NCBI GenBank assembly: GCA_937880845.1
Contig: CALFLL010000067.1
Location: 24,452 to 88,451, forward strand
Length of the DNA stretch: 64,000 nt
From: an uncultured Drancourtella sp.
GTDB lineage: Bacteria; Bacillota; Clostridia; Lachnospirales; Lachnospiraceae
Direction of reading: 5' to 3'
Both the position numbers and the translations under genes were made by a program. Position 1 is the stretch's first letter; every line of letters starts with the position of its first letter. The notes below the pieces were generated by a model. That model was not told the DNA's origin, ran no database searches, and was given only the letters and a program-made list of their open reading frames with translations. Of this stretch, positions 40,639 through 49,300 are shown piece by piece.

Positions 40639-42309
40639 TTATATATTTACATCCATGATGATTGGAAGAATCATCGGTCTTCTCTTTGTTCTCTTCCAAA
40701 TAAATTCATTCATTGTATCACGGATCACAAGTTTTATCTTACTCCAGTCTGCATTTCTGTTGGAAAGGCAGCCTTCCAATGCCACATTGAGCACTTCTTT
40801 TGCCTCTTCCATTAATCCCTCGGACTCTCTGACATATACAAAACCTCTGGATACAATATCAGGTCCTGCCAAAAGTTGATTGCTTCCTTTTTCCAATGTC
40901 AAGACAACAATCAAGATACCGTCCTCTGCCAGGTGTTGTCTGTCACGAAGCACAATGTTCCCGACATCCCCTACACCAAGTCCGTCAACAAGGATTGCAC
41001 CTGTCTGTACATGATCTGTTATTTTTGCTCCTTGATCATCCAATTCCAACACATCTCCCGATCTCAGGATAAAGATATTTTCTTTTGGAATTCCAAGCTG
41101 AGCCGCAACTCCTGCATTTGCCTTCATATGACGGTATTCACCGTGCACCGGAATGGCATATTTCGGTTTCACGAGAGAATAAATCAGTTTCAATTCCTCT
41201 TGACATGCATGTCCGGATACATGTGCATCCTGGAAAATCACATCCGCTCCCTTTGCGGAAAGTTCATTGATCACTCGTGATACTGATTTTTCATTACCCG
41301 GAATCGGATTGGAACTGAAAATAACCGTATCTCCCGGCATGATCGTAACCTTCTTATGAATATCTGCCGACATTCTGGAAAGAGCAGCCATGGATTCTCC
41401 CTGGCTTCCCGTTGTGATCAGCACCGTCTTTTCCGGTGGATAATTTTTTAATTTATCAATCTCGATCAGCGTATTTTTCGGAATATCCAGATATCCAAGT
41501 TCTACTGCTGTGGAAATGATATTGACCATACTGCGTCCTTCTACTACAACTTTACGTCCGTATTTATAGGCCGAATTGATGATCTGCTGCACTCTGTCTA
41601 CATTAGACGCAAATGTTGCAATAATGATACGTGTATTCGTATGCTCTGCAAAGATATGGTCAAATGTACGTCCGACCGTTCTTTCAGACTGTGTGAAGCC
41701 CGGTCGTTCCGCATTGGTGCTGTCTGACATCAATGCCAACACACCCTTTTTCCCTATCTCTGCAAATCTCTGAAGATCAATGGCGTCACCGAATACCGGC
41801 GTATAGTCCACTTTAAAGTCACCTGTGTGTACCACGATACCCGCCGGCGAATAAATTGCCAAAGCCGAAGCGTCTTGAATGCTATGATTTGTTTTGATAA
41901 ATTCAATTCGGAATTTTCCAAGATTAATGGATTGGCCATGACGCACTACTTTTCTTTTAGTACTCCTTAGAAGATTGTGTTCCTTCAACTTGTTTTCGAT
42001 AATCCCCATTGTAAGCTTTGTAGTGTAGATAGGAAGATTCATCTCTTTCAACACATATGGTAATGCTCCGATGTGATCTTCATGTCCATGGGTGATCACA
42101 AACCCTTTCACTTTTGAAATATTATCCCGTAAATATGTGATATCCGGTATTACAAGGTCGATTCCCAGCATATCGTCCTCCGGGAATGCCAGACCACAGT
42201 CTACCACAATAATACTGTCTTCGTATTCGAAGGCAGTAATATTCATTCCGATCTGCTCCAGTCCGCCAATCGGAATAATACGCAATTTTGAATTGTTCGT
42301 TCTTTTCAA
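40639..42309 (-). CDS. rnj: Ribonuclease J
   Basis: A 556-residue metallo-beta-lactamase/beta-CASP nuclease. The metal site has GHEDHIGALPYVLKEM near 75-90 and VVHTGDFKVD near 160. Beta-CASP motifs follow (SDSTNAERPGFT, TGSQGESMAALSRM, VHVSGHA-like HVSGHACQEELKL and IPVHGEYRHM). It processes and degrades mRNA from the 5' end and matures rRNA. The start codon is TTG at 42309 with GGAGGTGT upstream. It is followed at once by trmR and the U32 gene, and preceded by ruvX and a DUF1292 gene. Confidence 0.96.
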   Translation of the reverse strand: MKRTNNSKLRIIPIGGLEQIGMNITAFEYEDSIIVVDCGLAFPEDDMLGIDLVIPDITYLRDNISKVKGFVITHGHEDHIGALPYVLKEMNLPIYTTKLTMGIIENKLKEHNLLRSTKRKVVRHGQSINLGKFRIEFIKTNHSIQDASALAIYSPAGIVVHTGDFKVDYTPVFGDAIDLQRFAEIGKKGVLALMSDSTNAERPGFTQSERTVGRTFDHIFAEHTNTRIIIATFASNVDRVQQIINSAYKYGRKVVVEGRSMVNIISTAVELGYLDIPKNTLIEIDKLKNYPPEKTVLITTGSQGESMAALSRMSADIHKKVTIMPGDTVIFSSNPIPGNEKSVSRVINELSAKGADVIFQDAHVSGHACQEELKLIYSLVKPKYAIPVHGEYRHMKANAGVAAQLGIPKENIFILRSGDVLELDDQGAKITDHVQTGAILVDGLGVGDVGNIVLRDRQHLAEDGILIVVLTLEKGSNQLLAGPDIVSRGFVYVRESEGLMEEAKEVLNVALEGCLSNRNADWSKIKLVIRDTMNEFIWKRTKRRPMILPIIMDVNI

Positions 42310-42380
42310 CTTTACACCTCCATAGTTTTTATTTTCCGTTCTCTTATTCTCTGACTGGTATTAAAATCGTCCGCAGGAAA

Positions 42381-42641
42381 TTACATTTCAATGCCTATGT
42401 CTTCCAAAAGCTCTTCAAATACTTTTGACACAGCCTGAAGTTCTACCTCATCTTCCACGATCTCATACAGACTGTCCTCTTCCGTACTCTTGCTTTTATC
42501 TTTTAAAATCAGGCATTGTGCATCTCCTTCTTCCGAATCCGTTACAAGGATATACGGTACACCTCCGATTTTTGTCTGTTCCAACACATAGAATGCTACC
42601 GGCTTCTCAGAATCGTCCGGCATAAACATGATTTTTTCCAT
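42381..42641 (-). CDS. DUF1292 domain protein (YrzB-like)
   Basis: An 86-residue acidic protein (KIMFMPDDSEKPVAFYVLEQ, YILVTDSEEGDAQCLILKD, YEIVEDEVELQAVSKVFEEL). It fits the DUF1292 family. The conserved order ireB-ruvX-DUF1292 is widespread in Firmicutes, but its role is not known. It starts about 1 base after the ruvX stop, so the two are translationally linked. Confidence 0.9.
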   Translation of the reverse strand: MEKIMFMPDDSEKPVAFYVLEQTKIGGVPYILVTDSEEGDAQCLILKDKSKSTEEDSLYEIVEDEVELQAVSKVFEELLEDIGIEM

Positions 42642-42642
42642 T

Positions 42643-43074
42643 CTAAACTCCTCTCATACCAATGGAATCCAGATATCCCTGCAGTATAAAAACTGCCGCA
42701 ATTTTATCTATATATTGTTTCCTGTTTTCCCTTCTTACCTGACTCTCTATCAGAATTCTTTCTGCCGAAACAGTAGTCAGTCTTTCATCCCACAGTTCTA
42801 CCGCAAGATCCGTCCTTCTTTCCAGCATTTCCTTGAACTCCATTGTCTTCTCGGCACGTTCTCCGATATCATTGTTCATATGTTTTGGGAAACCAAGCAC
42901 AATTTTTTCCACTTCATATTCTTTAATCAGTTCTTCAATCCTCGCCAGTGTCTGACGAAGTTTATTTTCCTGTTTTCTCGTAATTGTTTCAATCCCCTGG
43001 GCAGTCAGACCAAGAGGATCGCTGATTGCTACCCCCACGGTCTTTGCTCCAAAATCCAAACCCATGATTCTCAT
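42643..43074 (-). CDS. ruvX: Putative Holliday junction resolvase RuvX (YqgF)
   Basis: A 143-residue RNase H-fold nuclease. Active-site acidic residues lie in MGLDFGAKTVGVAISDPLG at the N-terminus, KIVLGFPKHMNNDIG near 60 and LWDERLTT near 97. It resolves Holliday junctions or trims 16S rRNA, depending on species. It sits 9 bases after ireB and just before a DUF1292 gene. Confidence 0.94.
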   Translation of the reverse strand: MRIMGLDFGAKTVGVAISDPLGLTAQGIETITRKQENKLRQTLARIEELIKEYEVEKIVLGFPKHMNNDIGERAEKTMEFKEMLERRTDLAVELWDERLTTVSAERILIESQVRRENRKQYIDKIAAVFILQGYLDSIGMRGV

Positions 43075-43083
43075 CTATGCTAC

Positions 43084-43347
43084 CTATTCCCAGCCATGAT
43101 GCTTGATATACGATTTCAGCATCTCTTCAACCAGTTCATCTCTTTCCAGTTTCATTACAAGGCTTCTTGCTCCATTGTGGCTTGTAATATATGTAGGATC
43201 TCCGGACATGATATAACCTACCATCTGATTAACCGGATTGTATCCCTTCTCGCGCAATGCCTTATAAACGATTTCAAGAATGTCCTTTGCCTCAATCTGA
43301 GGGCTTGGTTCTACCTGGAAAAATTGTGTGTTTGTTAAATCTTTCAT
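43084..43347 (-). CDS. ireB: IreB family regulatory phosphoprotein
   Basis: An 87-residue protein. The N-terminus MKDLTNTQFFQVE contains the Thr residues phosphorylated by the Ser/Thr kinase IreK in Enterococcus. The body has EIVYKALREKGYNPVNQMVGYIMSGDPTYITSHNGAR, the family signature (given here in two blocks: EIVYKALREKGYNPVNQ and GYIMSGDPTYITSHNGAR). ATG 43347 has GGAGG 8 bases upstream. In relatives it links envelope-stress kinase signalling to cephalosporin resistance. Partners (a PASTA kinase) are not in this window. Confidence 0.93.
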   Translation of the reverse strand: MKDLTNTQFFQVEPSPQIEAKDILEIVYKALREKGYNPVNQMVGYIMSGDPTYITSHNGARSLVMKLERDELVEEMLKSYIKHHGWE

Positions 43348-43399
43348 CGTTGCGACCTCCAATACTACTTCTTTATTTTAATATAATCCGGTCTAAAAT

Positions 43400-44731
43400 T
43401 CAATCCATAATTTGAGAATGATTCTGAATTATCATTTCTACAATCTTATTTTCCAGGTTTTTTTCAGACTCTATTGCTATCTTGACATATTCTTTTGTAT
43501 GCCCTGTCTGATATGTTTTTCCATCTATCATGATTGGTTCTTCCATCAGTACTTCTACCTTTTCTCCAATCATTTTTTCTTCAAAACGTCGTTTCTTTTC
43601 TTCATTCATGGAAAGCAGGATACTGCTTCTTCTGGTTTTTTCCTGTTCCGGAACTTGTCCCTTCATGGCAGCTGCCTTTGTTCCGTTTCTTTGTGAATAT
43701 TTAAACACATGCGTTTCATAAAAATCCACTTTATCGATAAACTTCCTTGTTTGTTCAAACTCTTCTTCTGTTTCCTGCGGAAAGCCCACAATAACATCTG
43801 TCGTAATTGCCGGATGCTTGAAATACTGTCTTAAAATGCAACATTTTTCATAGAATTCTTCGCTTGTATAATGACGGTTCATTCTCTTTAACGTTTCATT
43901 ACACCCGCTTTGCATAGACAAGTGAAAATGAGGACAAATCTTTGGCAGTTCGGATAACTCCTTTGCAAAATGCTCTGTTATGATACGGGGTTCGATCGAA
44001 CTTAAACGTATCCTCCGAATTCCTTCTACTTGATGGATCAACTTAATAAGATAAAGTAAATCTTTCTTTTCGCCTTCTAAACTGACCCATTTATCAAAAT
44101 CCATTTTTGAATCGATAAAATCCATTCCATAAGAACTGACGTGAATTCCCGTAAGGATTACTTCCTTATAACCTTTTTCAGCCAGTCTTTCTACTTCTTT
44201 TAAAATTTCTTCCGGTTTTCTGCTTCGGATTCTTCCTCTGACATACGGAATGATACAATATGTGCAAAACTGATTGCATCCGTCCTGTACTTTAATATAC
44301 GCTCTCGTATGTTCCCCTGCCGAATCCACATACAACTCTTCAAATTCGTCCGTGTGATTGATATCAATAACATCTTTCGCCCCATCGTGGTTTTTGTATG
44401 CATTCAAAAGAGAAATCAGGTTTTTTTTCTGATTATTCCCAATCAATATATCAATATCTTCTATTGTGTTTCCGGATTCCTCCTGAGCCTGCACATAACA
44501 TCCCGCCGCCACGATAACAGCATCCGGATTCATTTTTCTTGCCCGGTGAAGCATCTGACGAGACTTACGGTCTGCCATATTTGTAACTGTACAAGTATTG
44601 ATCACATAAACATCTGCTTTTTCATGAAAAGGCACAATGATATATCCGGCTTCTTCCAGTAATTTCTGCATTGCCTCTGTTTCATATCCGTTCACTTTGC
44701 ACCCCAGATTGTGTAATGCCGCTCTCTTCAT
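43400..44731 (-). CDS. mtaB: tRNA t6A37 methylthiotransferase MtaB
   Basis: A 443-residue radical SAM enzyme. The N-terminal MTTase domain has ALHNLGCKVNGYETEAM, VINTCTVTNMADRKSRQML and AAGCYVQAQ, with three cluster cysteines. The radical SAM motif is CNQFCTYCIIPYVRGR near 150-165. A C-terminal TRAM-type domain follows. It adds a methylthio group to t6A37 of tRNAs that read ANN codons. I start at ATG 44731 (AAGGGG 12 bases upstream); a TTG at 44743 is less likely. It leads the mtaB-ireB-ruvX-DUF1292-rnj-trmR-U32 run. Confidence 0.94.
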   Translation of the reverse strand: MKRAALHNLGCKVNGYETEAMQKLLEEAGYIIVPFHEKADVYVINTCTVTNMADRKSRQMLHRARKMNPDAVIVAAGCYVQAQEESGNTIEDIDILIGNNQKKNLISLLNAYKNHDGAKDVIDINHTDEFEELYVDSAGEHTRAYIKVQDGCNQFCTYCIIPYVRGRIRSRKPEEILKEVERLAEKGYKEVILTGIHVSSYGMDFIDSKMDFDKWVSLEGEKKDLLYLIKLIHQVEGIRRIRLSSIEPRIITEHFAKELSELPKICPHFHLSMQSGCNETLKRMNRHYTSEEFYEKCCILRQYFKHPAITTDVIVGFPQETEEEFEQTRKFIDKVDFYETHVFKYSQRNGTKAAAMKGQVPEQEKTRRSSILLSMNEEKKRRFEEKMIGEKVEVLMEEPIMIDGKTYQTGHTKEYVKIAIESEKNLENKIVEMIIQNHSQIMD

Positions 44732-44815
44732 ATGTGCTGTCAACCCCTTTCTGTAACTTTCTGATCATATATAAAATTTGACGAATTTTTGCTATATTAT
44801 TTGGCAATTTGTTCC

Positions 44816-44844
44816 TTGACTTTTTCTTTTTACTATCATAAGAT
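44816..44844 (+). promoter_or_regulatory. Promoter of the HPr-like gene
   Basis: Plus strand TTGACT (44816-44821), 17-base spacer, TAAGAT (44839-44844), about 37 bases before the ATG. Confidence 0.75.
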
Positions 44845-44881
44845 ATTCATATAAACAAGAAGCAGAGAGGAGAGTGTTCCA

Positions 44882-45112
44882 ATGAAAACTGTACAGATTT
44901 CATTAAACTCAATCGACAAAGTCAAATCTTTTGTAAATGAAATTTCAAAATTTGATTATGATTTCGATTTAGTATCCGGAAGATACGTTATCGACGCAAA
45001 ATCTATCATGGGAATCTTCAGTCTTGACTTATCAAAGCCGATCGATCTGAACATCCATGCAGATTCAAATGTTGATGAGATTTTAGAAGTTTTAAAGCCA
45101 TACCTTGTTTAA
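44882..45112 (+). CDS. HPr family protein lacking the phosphorylatable His
   Basis: A 76-residue protein with the HPr fold pattern. The Ser46 region is kept (IDAKSIMGIFSLDLSKPIDL near 36-55, compare KSIMGVMSL in HPr). The active-site loop GIHARP is absent; the equivalent is NSIDKVKSFV. So it cannot take phosphate from Enzyme I at His15 but could be phosphorylated at Ser46, like Bacillus Crh. It stands alone on the plus strand with AGAGAGGAG upstream and a clear terminator. A role in CcpA-type regulation is inference. Confidence 0.85.
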   Translation: MKTVQISLNSIDKVKSFVNEISKFDYDFDLVSGRYVIDAKSIMGIFSLDLSKPIDLNIHADSNVDEILEVLKPYLV

Positions 45113-45130
45113 TTTGAATTCAGGTAATGG

Positions 45131-45161
45131 AATCCCCCACGAGTGACGCGGGGGATTTTTT
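45131..45161 (+). terminator. Intrinsic terminator after the HPr-like gene
   Basis: An 8-bp outer stem AATCCCCC/GGGGGATT plus a 2-bp inner CG/CG is followed by TTTTTT on the plus strand, 18 bases after the stop. Confidence 0.9.
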
Positions 45162-45164
45162 CTA

Positions 45165-46346
45165 TTATTCTACTTCAATTACTTCTACATTGTTTAATGC
45201 TTCTTCAAATAAACGACTCATATCTTCGGCAAGCTTTTCTTCTGAACGCTTGATTATATCCAGTTTTGGTTTTGTCACCGGATGTTTTGCCACGAAAATC
45301 GTACAGCAATCTTCAAACGGTTGGATTGATGTTTCATAAGTATCAATTTTTTCTGAAATTTCAACAATTTCCTGTTTATCGAATCCAATCAACGGTCTGT
45401 AAACCGGCAGCGTACAAACCTCATTTGTCACCATCAAACTCTGCATGGTCTGGCTTGCAACCTGTCCAATACTTTCCCCTGTAATCATTCCAAGACATCC
45501 GCTTTTTTTTGCAAACGCTTCCGCAATCCGCATCATGTACCGACGCATGATAATAGTCAGTTCGTCATGTGGACATTTATCGTAGATATAAAGCTGAATG
45601 TCTGTAAAGTTGACTACATTTAATTTAATCGGTCCTGTATATTTTGCAATCTTTTTAGCAAGATCCACTACTTTTTGTTTTGCACGCTCGCTTGTATATG
45701 GCGGGGCATGGAAATAAGTTGCTTCCAGTGAAACTCCTCTTTTAGCCACCATATATCCCGCTACCGGACTGTCGATTCCTCCTGACAATAACAGCATGGC
45801 ACTTCCGTTTGTTCCGATCGGCATTCCGCCCGGTCCCGGAATGATCTGAGAATAGATATATACTTCTTCACGAACTTCTACATTCAAAAGGACATCCGGA
45901 TGATGGACATCTACCCGGATTTCCGGAAAAGCATTCAAAATGGCCTCCCCAAGTCCGCAGTTTAATTCCATGGAATTGACCGGATATGTTTTTTTGGCAC
46001 GTCTTGATTCCACTTTAAATGTAATGTTCTTATCCGGATATGCTTCATCCATATAAGCCACAACATCTTTTTTCAATTCTTCATACTCTTTTACTTCTCT
46101 TCTGACAACCGGACAGATTCCTACGATTCCGAATACACGTTTAAGACTGTCAACCGTTTCTTCGTAGTCATATTCTCCGTCACAGTCTACATAAATACGC
46201 CCCTGGCATTTGTGAACACGAAAGCTGCCATCCACATCCTTTAAAGCAAAACGGATCTGACGTACAAGTGCATCTTCAAACATATAACGGTTCTTTCCTT
46301 TTATTCCGATTTCACCGTATTTTATCAAAAAAGTCTGAAATGTCAT
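45165..46346 (-). CDS. thiI: tRNA 4-thiouridine synthetase ThiI
   Basis: A 393-residue protein. The N-terminal ferredoxin-like and THUMP domains (about 1-165) are followed by a PP-loop ATPase with LLSGGIDSPVAGYMVAKRG near 185-203. It ends soon after the PP-loop domain, so there is no C-terminal rhodanese. This is the short form found in most Firmicutes. It makes s4U8 in tRNA and may supply sulfur for thiazole. It starts 12 bases after the cysteine desulfurase stop, giving an enzyme pair for sulfur transfer. Confidence 0.96.
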   Translation of the reverse strand: MTFQTFLIKYGEIGIKGKNRYMFEDALVRQIRFALKDVDGSFRVHKCQGRIYVDCDGEYDYEETVDSLKRVFGIVGICPVVRREVKEYEELKKDVVAYMDEAYPDKNITFKVESRRAKKTYPVNSMELNCGLGEAILNAFPEIRVDVHHPDVLLNVEVREEVYIYSQIIPGPGGMPIGTNGSAMLLLSGGIDSPVAGYMVAKRGVSLEATYFHAPPYTSERAKQKVVDLAKKIAKYTGPIKLNVVNFTDIQLYIYDKCPHDELTIIMRRYMMRIAEAFAKKSGCLGMITGESIGQVASQTMQSLMVTNEVCTLPVYRPLIGFDKQEIVEISEKIDTYETSIQPFEDCCTIFVAKHPVTKPKLDIIKRSEEKLAEDMSRLFEEALNNVEVIEVE

Positions 46347-46358
46347 ATTCTTCTCCTT

Positions 46359-47516
46359 TTATCTTCGTCTGTATCTTCTAAGTATCGGTATACAATTATA
46401 TAATGTTTTCAACGTATAGTCAATTTCTTCTTCTGTTGTAAACTCTGACAGGCTGAAACGTAATGTAGCATCCAAATATTCTCTTTCCACACCGATTCCT
46501 TTTAGCACTCCGCTGATACCCGGATGATTGGAAGAACATGCAGATCCTGAAGATACATAAATTCCCTGTCCTTCCAAGGTATGAAGTAACACTTCGCTTC
46601 GTACACCTGCAATTCCCACGCTGATGATATGCGGAGCACTTGTTTCATCCGCAAGTCCATGTACCGTTACATGATCAATGTTTTCCAGTCCTTTTATAAA
46701 ACGTTTCTTTAATTTTCTCATATGATCCGTTTTTTCTTCCAGATTTGTATAAACTTTCCTTGCTGCCAATGCAAATCCTGCGATTCCCGGTACATTTTCC
46801 GTTCCGGAACGAACATTTTTCTGCTGCTCTCCTCCAAATACGATTGGTTTGATTTTCACCTTTTCATTCACATACAATGCCCCGACTCCTTTTGGCCCGT
46901 GAATCTTATGGCTGCTCATAGTCAAAAGATCAATGCCTTCTTTTTTCGGATAAATCCGATATTTACCAAAGCCCTGTACTGCATCGGAATGAAAAATAAT
47001 TTCTCTGTTATATGCCTTTACAATTCCCGCCGCTTCTTTGATCGGCTGAACAGATCCCACTTCATTATTTACATACATGACAGAAACAAGAATGGTATCT
47101 TTACAAAGAGCCTCCTTTAATGCATCCAGTCGAATCCTTCCGTATTTATCAACCGGAAGATACGTTACCTGAAATCCTTCCTCTTCTTCCAGATACCGCA
47201 TGGTATTTAAAATGGCAGGATGTTCAATCGCGGAAGTGATCAGATGATTTCCTCTTCTTTTATAGGCTCTTGCAGTTCCGATCAACGCCAGGTTATCACT
47301 TTCCGTTCCTCCTGATGTAAAAAAAATTTCTTTTTCCTGAACCTTCAAAATCTTCGCAAACGTTTCTTTTGCATTACGCATATACCGTTCTGCTTCTATT
47401 CCCTTTCTATGTAAAGAAGATGGGTTCCCGTAATCCCGGCACATCACCTTTTTTACCAGTTCTCCAACCTCATCATACGCTTTCGTCGTCGCTGAATTGT
47501 CTAAATATACTTCCAT
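46359..47516 (-). CDS. Cysteine desulfurase (NifS/IscS-like, ThiI partner)
   Basis: A 385-residue PLP enzyme. The PLP lysine lies in TMSSHKIHGPKGVGALYV near 198-215. The active cysteine loop is GSACSSNHPGISGVL near 325-339. MEVYLDNSATTKAYDEV is the family N-terminus. It takes sulfur from cysteine and hands a persulfide to partners. Coupling with thiI suggests the NifZ-type desulfurase used for tRNA thiolation rather than general Fe-S assembly. Confidence 0.94.
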   Translation of the reverse strand: MEVYLDNSATTKAYDEVGELVKKVMCRDYGNPSSLHRKGIEAERYMRNAKETFAKILKVQEKEIFFTSGGTESDNLALIGTARAYKRRGNHLITSAIEHPAILNTMRYLEEEEGFQVTYLPVDKYGRIRLDALKEALCKDTILVSVMYVNNEVGSVQPIKEAAGIVKAYNREIIFHSDAVQGFGKYRIYPKKEGIDLLTMSSHKIHGPKGVGALYVNEKVKIKPIVFGGEQQKNVRSGTENVPGIAGFALAARKVYTNLEEKTDHMRKLKKRFIKGLENIDHVTVHGLADETSAPHIISVGIAGVRSEVLLHTLEGQGIYVSSGSACSSNHPGISGVLKGIGVEREYLDATLRFSLSEFTTEEEIDYTLKTLYNCIPILRRYRRR

Positions 47517-47585
47517 TCCATCTGTTCCCTTCTGTCTTTTCTATTACTATATGCCAGATATTTTCATCCGGTCACCAAAGCCTTC

Positions 47586-48326
47586 CTATTCTTCCAGAAG
47601 ATAGGTAAGAATGGAAAGTACCGTAAGTCCTGCCGTTTCTGTTCTAAGTATTCTTTTCCCAAGGGTGATCGGCAAAGCTGACGCTTCTTCTATGGCTTTT
47701 TTTACTTCTTCCCTTTCAAATCCACCTTCTGGACCAATAAAGATTCCAATGGACATGCCTTTTTTGATTTCTGCCATAATCCTTCTTGTTTCTTCCATTC
47801 CTTCTGCAAGTTCATATGGAATCAACACACAATCCAGCATTTTTGCTTCTTCCAGTGCTTCCGAAAACGTCATGACCTTTTGTATTTTAGGCACTTTTCC
47901 TCTTCCTGCCTGCTTTGCCGCGCTTTCGGAAATCGTCTGCCAACGTTCTGTTTTCTTTTTGGCTTTTTTATCGTCCAACTTTACAACTGTTCTTTTCGTC
48001 GCAACCGGTACAACTTCTCCCACACCAAGCTCTACGGATTTCTGTATGATCCATTCCATCTTATCCGCCTTTGGCAGACCCTGAAATAAAACAATATGGG
48101 AAGAAGGTTCTGTATCGGAAACACATTTTTCAATAATTTTTGTTTCAACCATATTCGTACCAAGCACAGAAATTTCACAAAGATATCTCTGATTATTTCC
48201 GTCACTGATTTCCAGTTGTTCCCCTATTTTCATCCTGAGTACGTTTTTAATATGATTTACATCTGTTCCTTCAATCCAAATGGTATCTTTTTCCACCTGA
48301 TCCGGTGTCACAAAAAAATGCTGCAT
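47586..48326 (-). CDS. rsmE: 16S rRNA (uracil1498-N3)-methyltransferase RsmE
   Basis: A 246-residue SPOUT-fold methyltransferase. The N-terminal PUA-like part starts MQHFFVTPDQVEKD. The C-terminal knot has FIGPEGGFEREEVKKA near 195-210 and LGKRILRTETAGLTVLSIL near 221-239. It methylates U1498 in the 30S decoding site. ATG 48326 has AGGAG 9 bases upstream and fits the family start; the longer frame to 48377 would overlap prmA. It lies 17 bases after prmA, a conserved pairing. Confidence 0.95.
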   Translation of the reverse strand: MQHFFVTPDQVEKDTIWIEGTDVNHIKNVLRMKIGEQLEISDGNNQRYLCEISVLGTNMVETKIIEKCVSDTEPSSHIVLFQGLPKADKMEWIIQKSVELGVGEVVPVATKRTVVKLDDKKAKKKTERWQTISESAAKQAGRGKVPKIQKVMTFSEALEEAKMLDCVLIPYELAEGMEETRRIMAEIKKGMSIGIFIGPEGGFEREEVKKAIEEASALPITLGKRILRTETAGLTVLSILTYLLEE

Positions 48327-48343
48327 CCGCTGTTCTCCTATTT

Positions 48344-49300
48344 TTATTCCGGCTTTCTTGCAGTAATACAGACCCATTCACCCTGATATGTAACATCAAG
48401 CACCTCGAGTCCTGCTTTTATCACTGCTTCTTTTACCGTTTCTTCTTTATCATCAATGATTCCGCTTGTAATATAAAACGCTCCCGGTTTTAACTGATCT
48501 ACGATCACCGGTGTCAGCATTACAAGGACATCCGCAAGAATATTGGCCACTACGATATCATAACATTCATATCCTACTTTATCTTGTATCTTCTTGTCAT
48601 CAATGATGTTTCCGATCATAACCTCATACTGATCTTTTCTGATACCGTTTACTTCCATATTCTCGTGAGTAGCATCAATAGCACACGGATCCAAATCTGT
48701 TCCTACCGAATACTCTGCTCCGAATTTCAGTGCCAGCATACCAAGAATTCCGCTTCCGCATCCTACATCCAAAATTTTTGTTTCCGGCGTTACATACTTC
48801 TTCAACTGGCGTATGCAAAGCTGGGTTGTTTCATGCATTCCTGTTCCAAATGCAGTACCCGGATCAATATGGATGATCATTTTCCCTTCATCTTCCGGCT
48901 TTACTTTTTCCCAAGAAGGAATAATCAGAATATCATCTACATAAAACTGATGGAAATACTGTTTCCAGTTATTCACCCAGTCCACATCTTCCGTTTGAGA
49001 TTCCTCAATCGTACATTCACCAAGATCCACAAATTCTCTCATCTCATTCAGCTCTTTTTTAACATTTGCAAGGATTTCTTCTTTATCCGCATCTTCTTCC
49101 AGATAAAAACTTACAAATGCAGTCCCGTCATCTGCCTGGGTTTCCGGTAAAATATCGACAAACATCTGCTCTTTCTCTTTTTGTGTCAGAGGGATTTTAT
49201 CTTCAATCTCTACACCTTCGATTCCAAGATCCGATAAAATGCTGCTTACGATATCTTCTGCTTCTGTTGTGGTTTTTAATTTAAATTTATTCCATTTCAT
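48344..49300 (-). CDS. prmA: Ribosomal protein L11 methyltransferase
   Basis: A 318-residue enzyme. The SAM site is ETKILDVGCGSGILGMLALK near 173-192, preceded by IHIDPGTAFGTGMHETTQLC near 147-166 and followed by VVANILADVLVMLTP near 250. The N-terminal ferredoxin-like domain (MKWNKFKLKTTTEAEDIV) targets L11. It trimethylates L11 on lysines. Its start overlaps the NUDIX gene by 14 bases and rsmE follows closely. Confidence 0.96.
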   Translation of the reverse strand: MKWNKFKLKTTTEAEDIVSSILSDLGIEGVEIEDKIPLTQKEKEQMFVDILPETQADDGTAFVSFYLEEDADKEEILANVKKELNEMREFVDLGECTIEESQTEDVDWVNNWKQYFHQFYVDDILIIPSWEKVKPEDEGKMIIHIDPGTAFGTGMHETTQLCIRQLKKYVTPETKILDVGCGSGILGMLALKFGAEYSVGTDLDPCAIDATHENMEVNGIRKDQYEVMIGNIIDDKKIQDKVGYECYDIVVANILADVLVMLTPVIVDQLKPGAFYITSGIIDDKEETVKEAVIKAGLEVLDVTYQGEWVCITARKPE

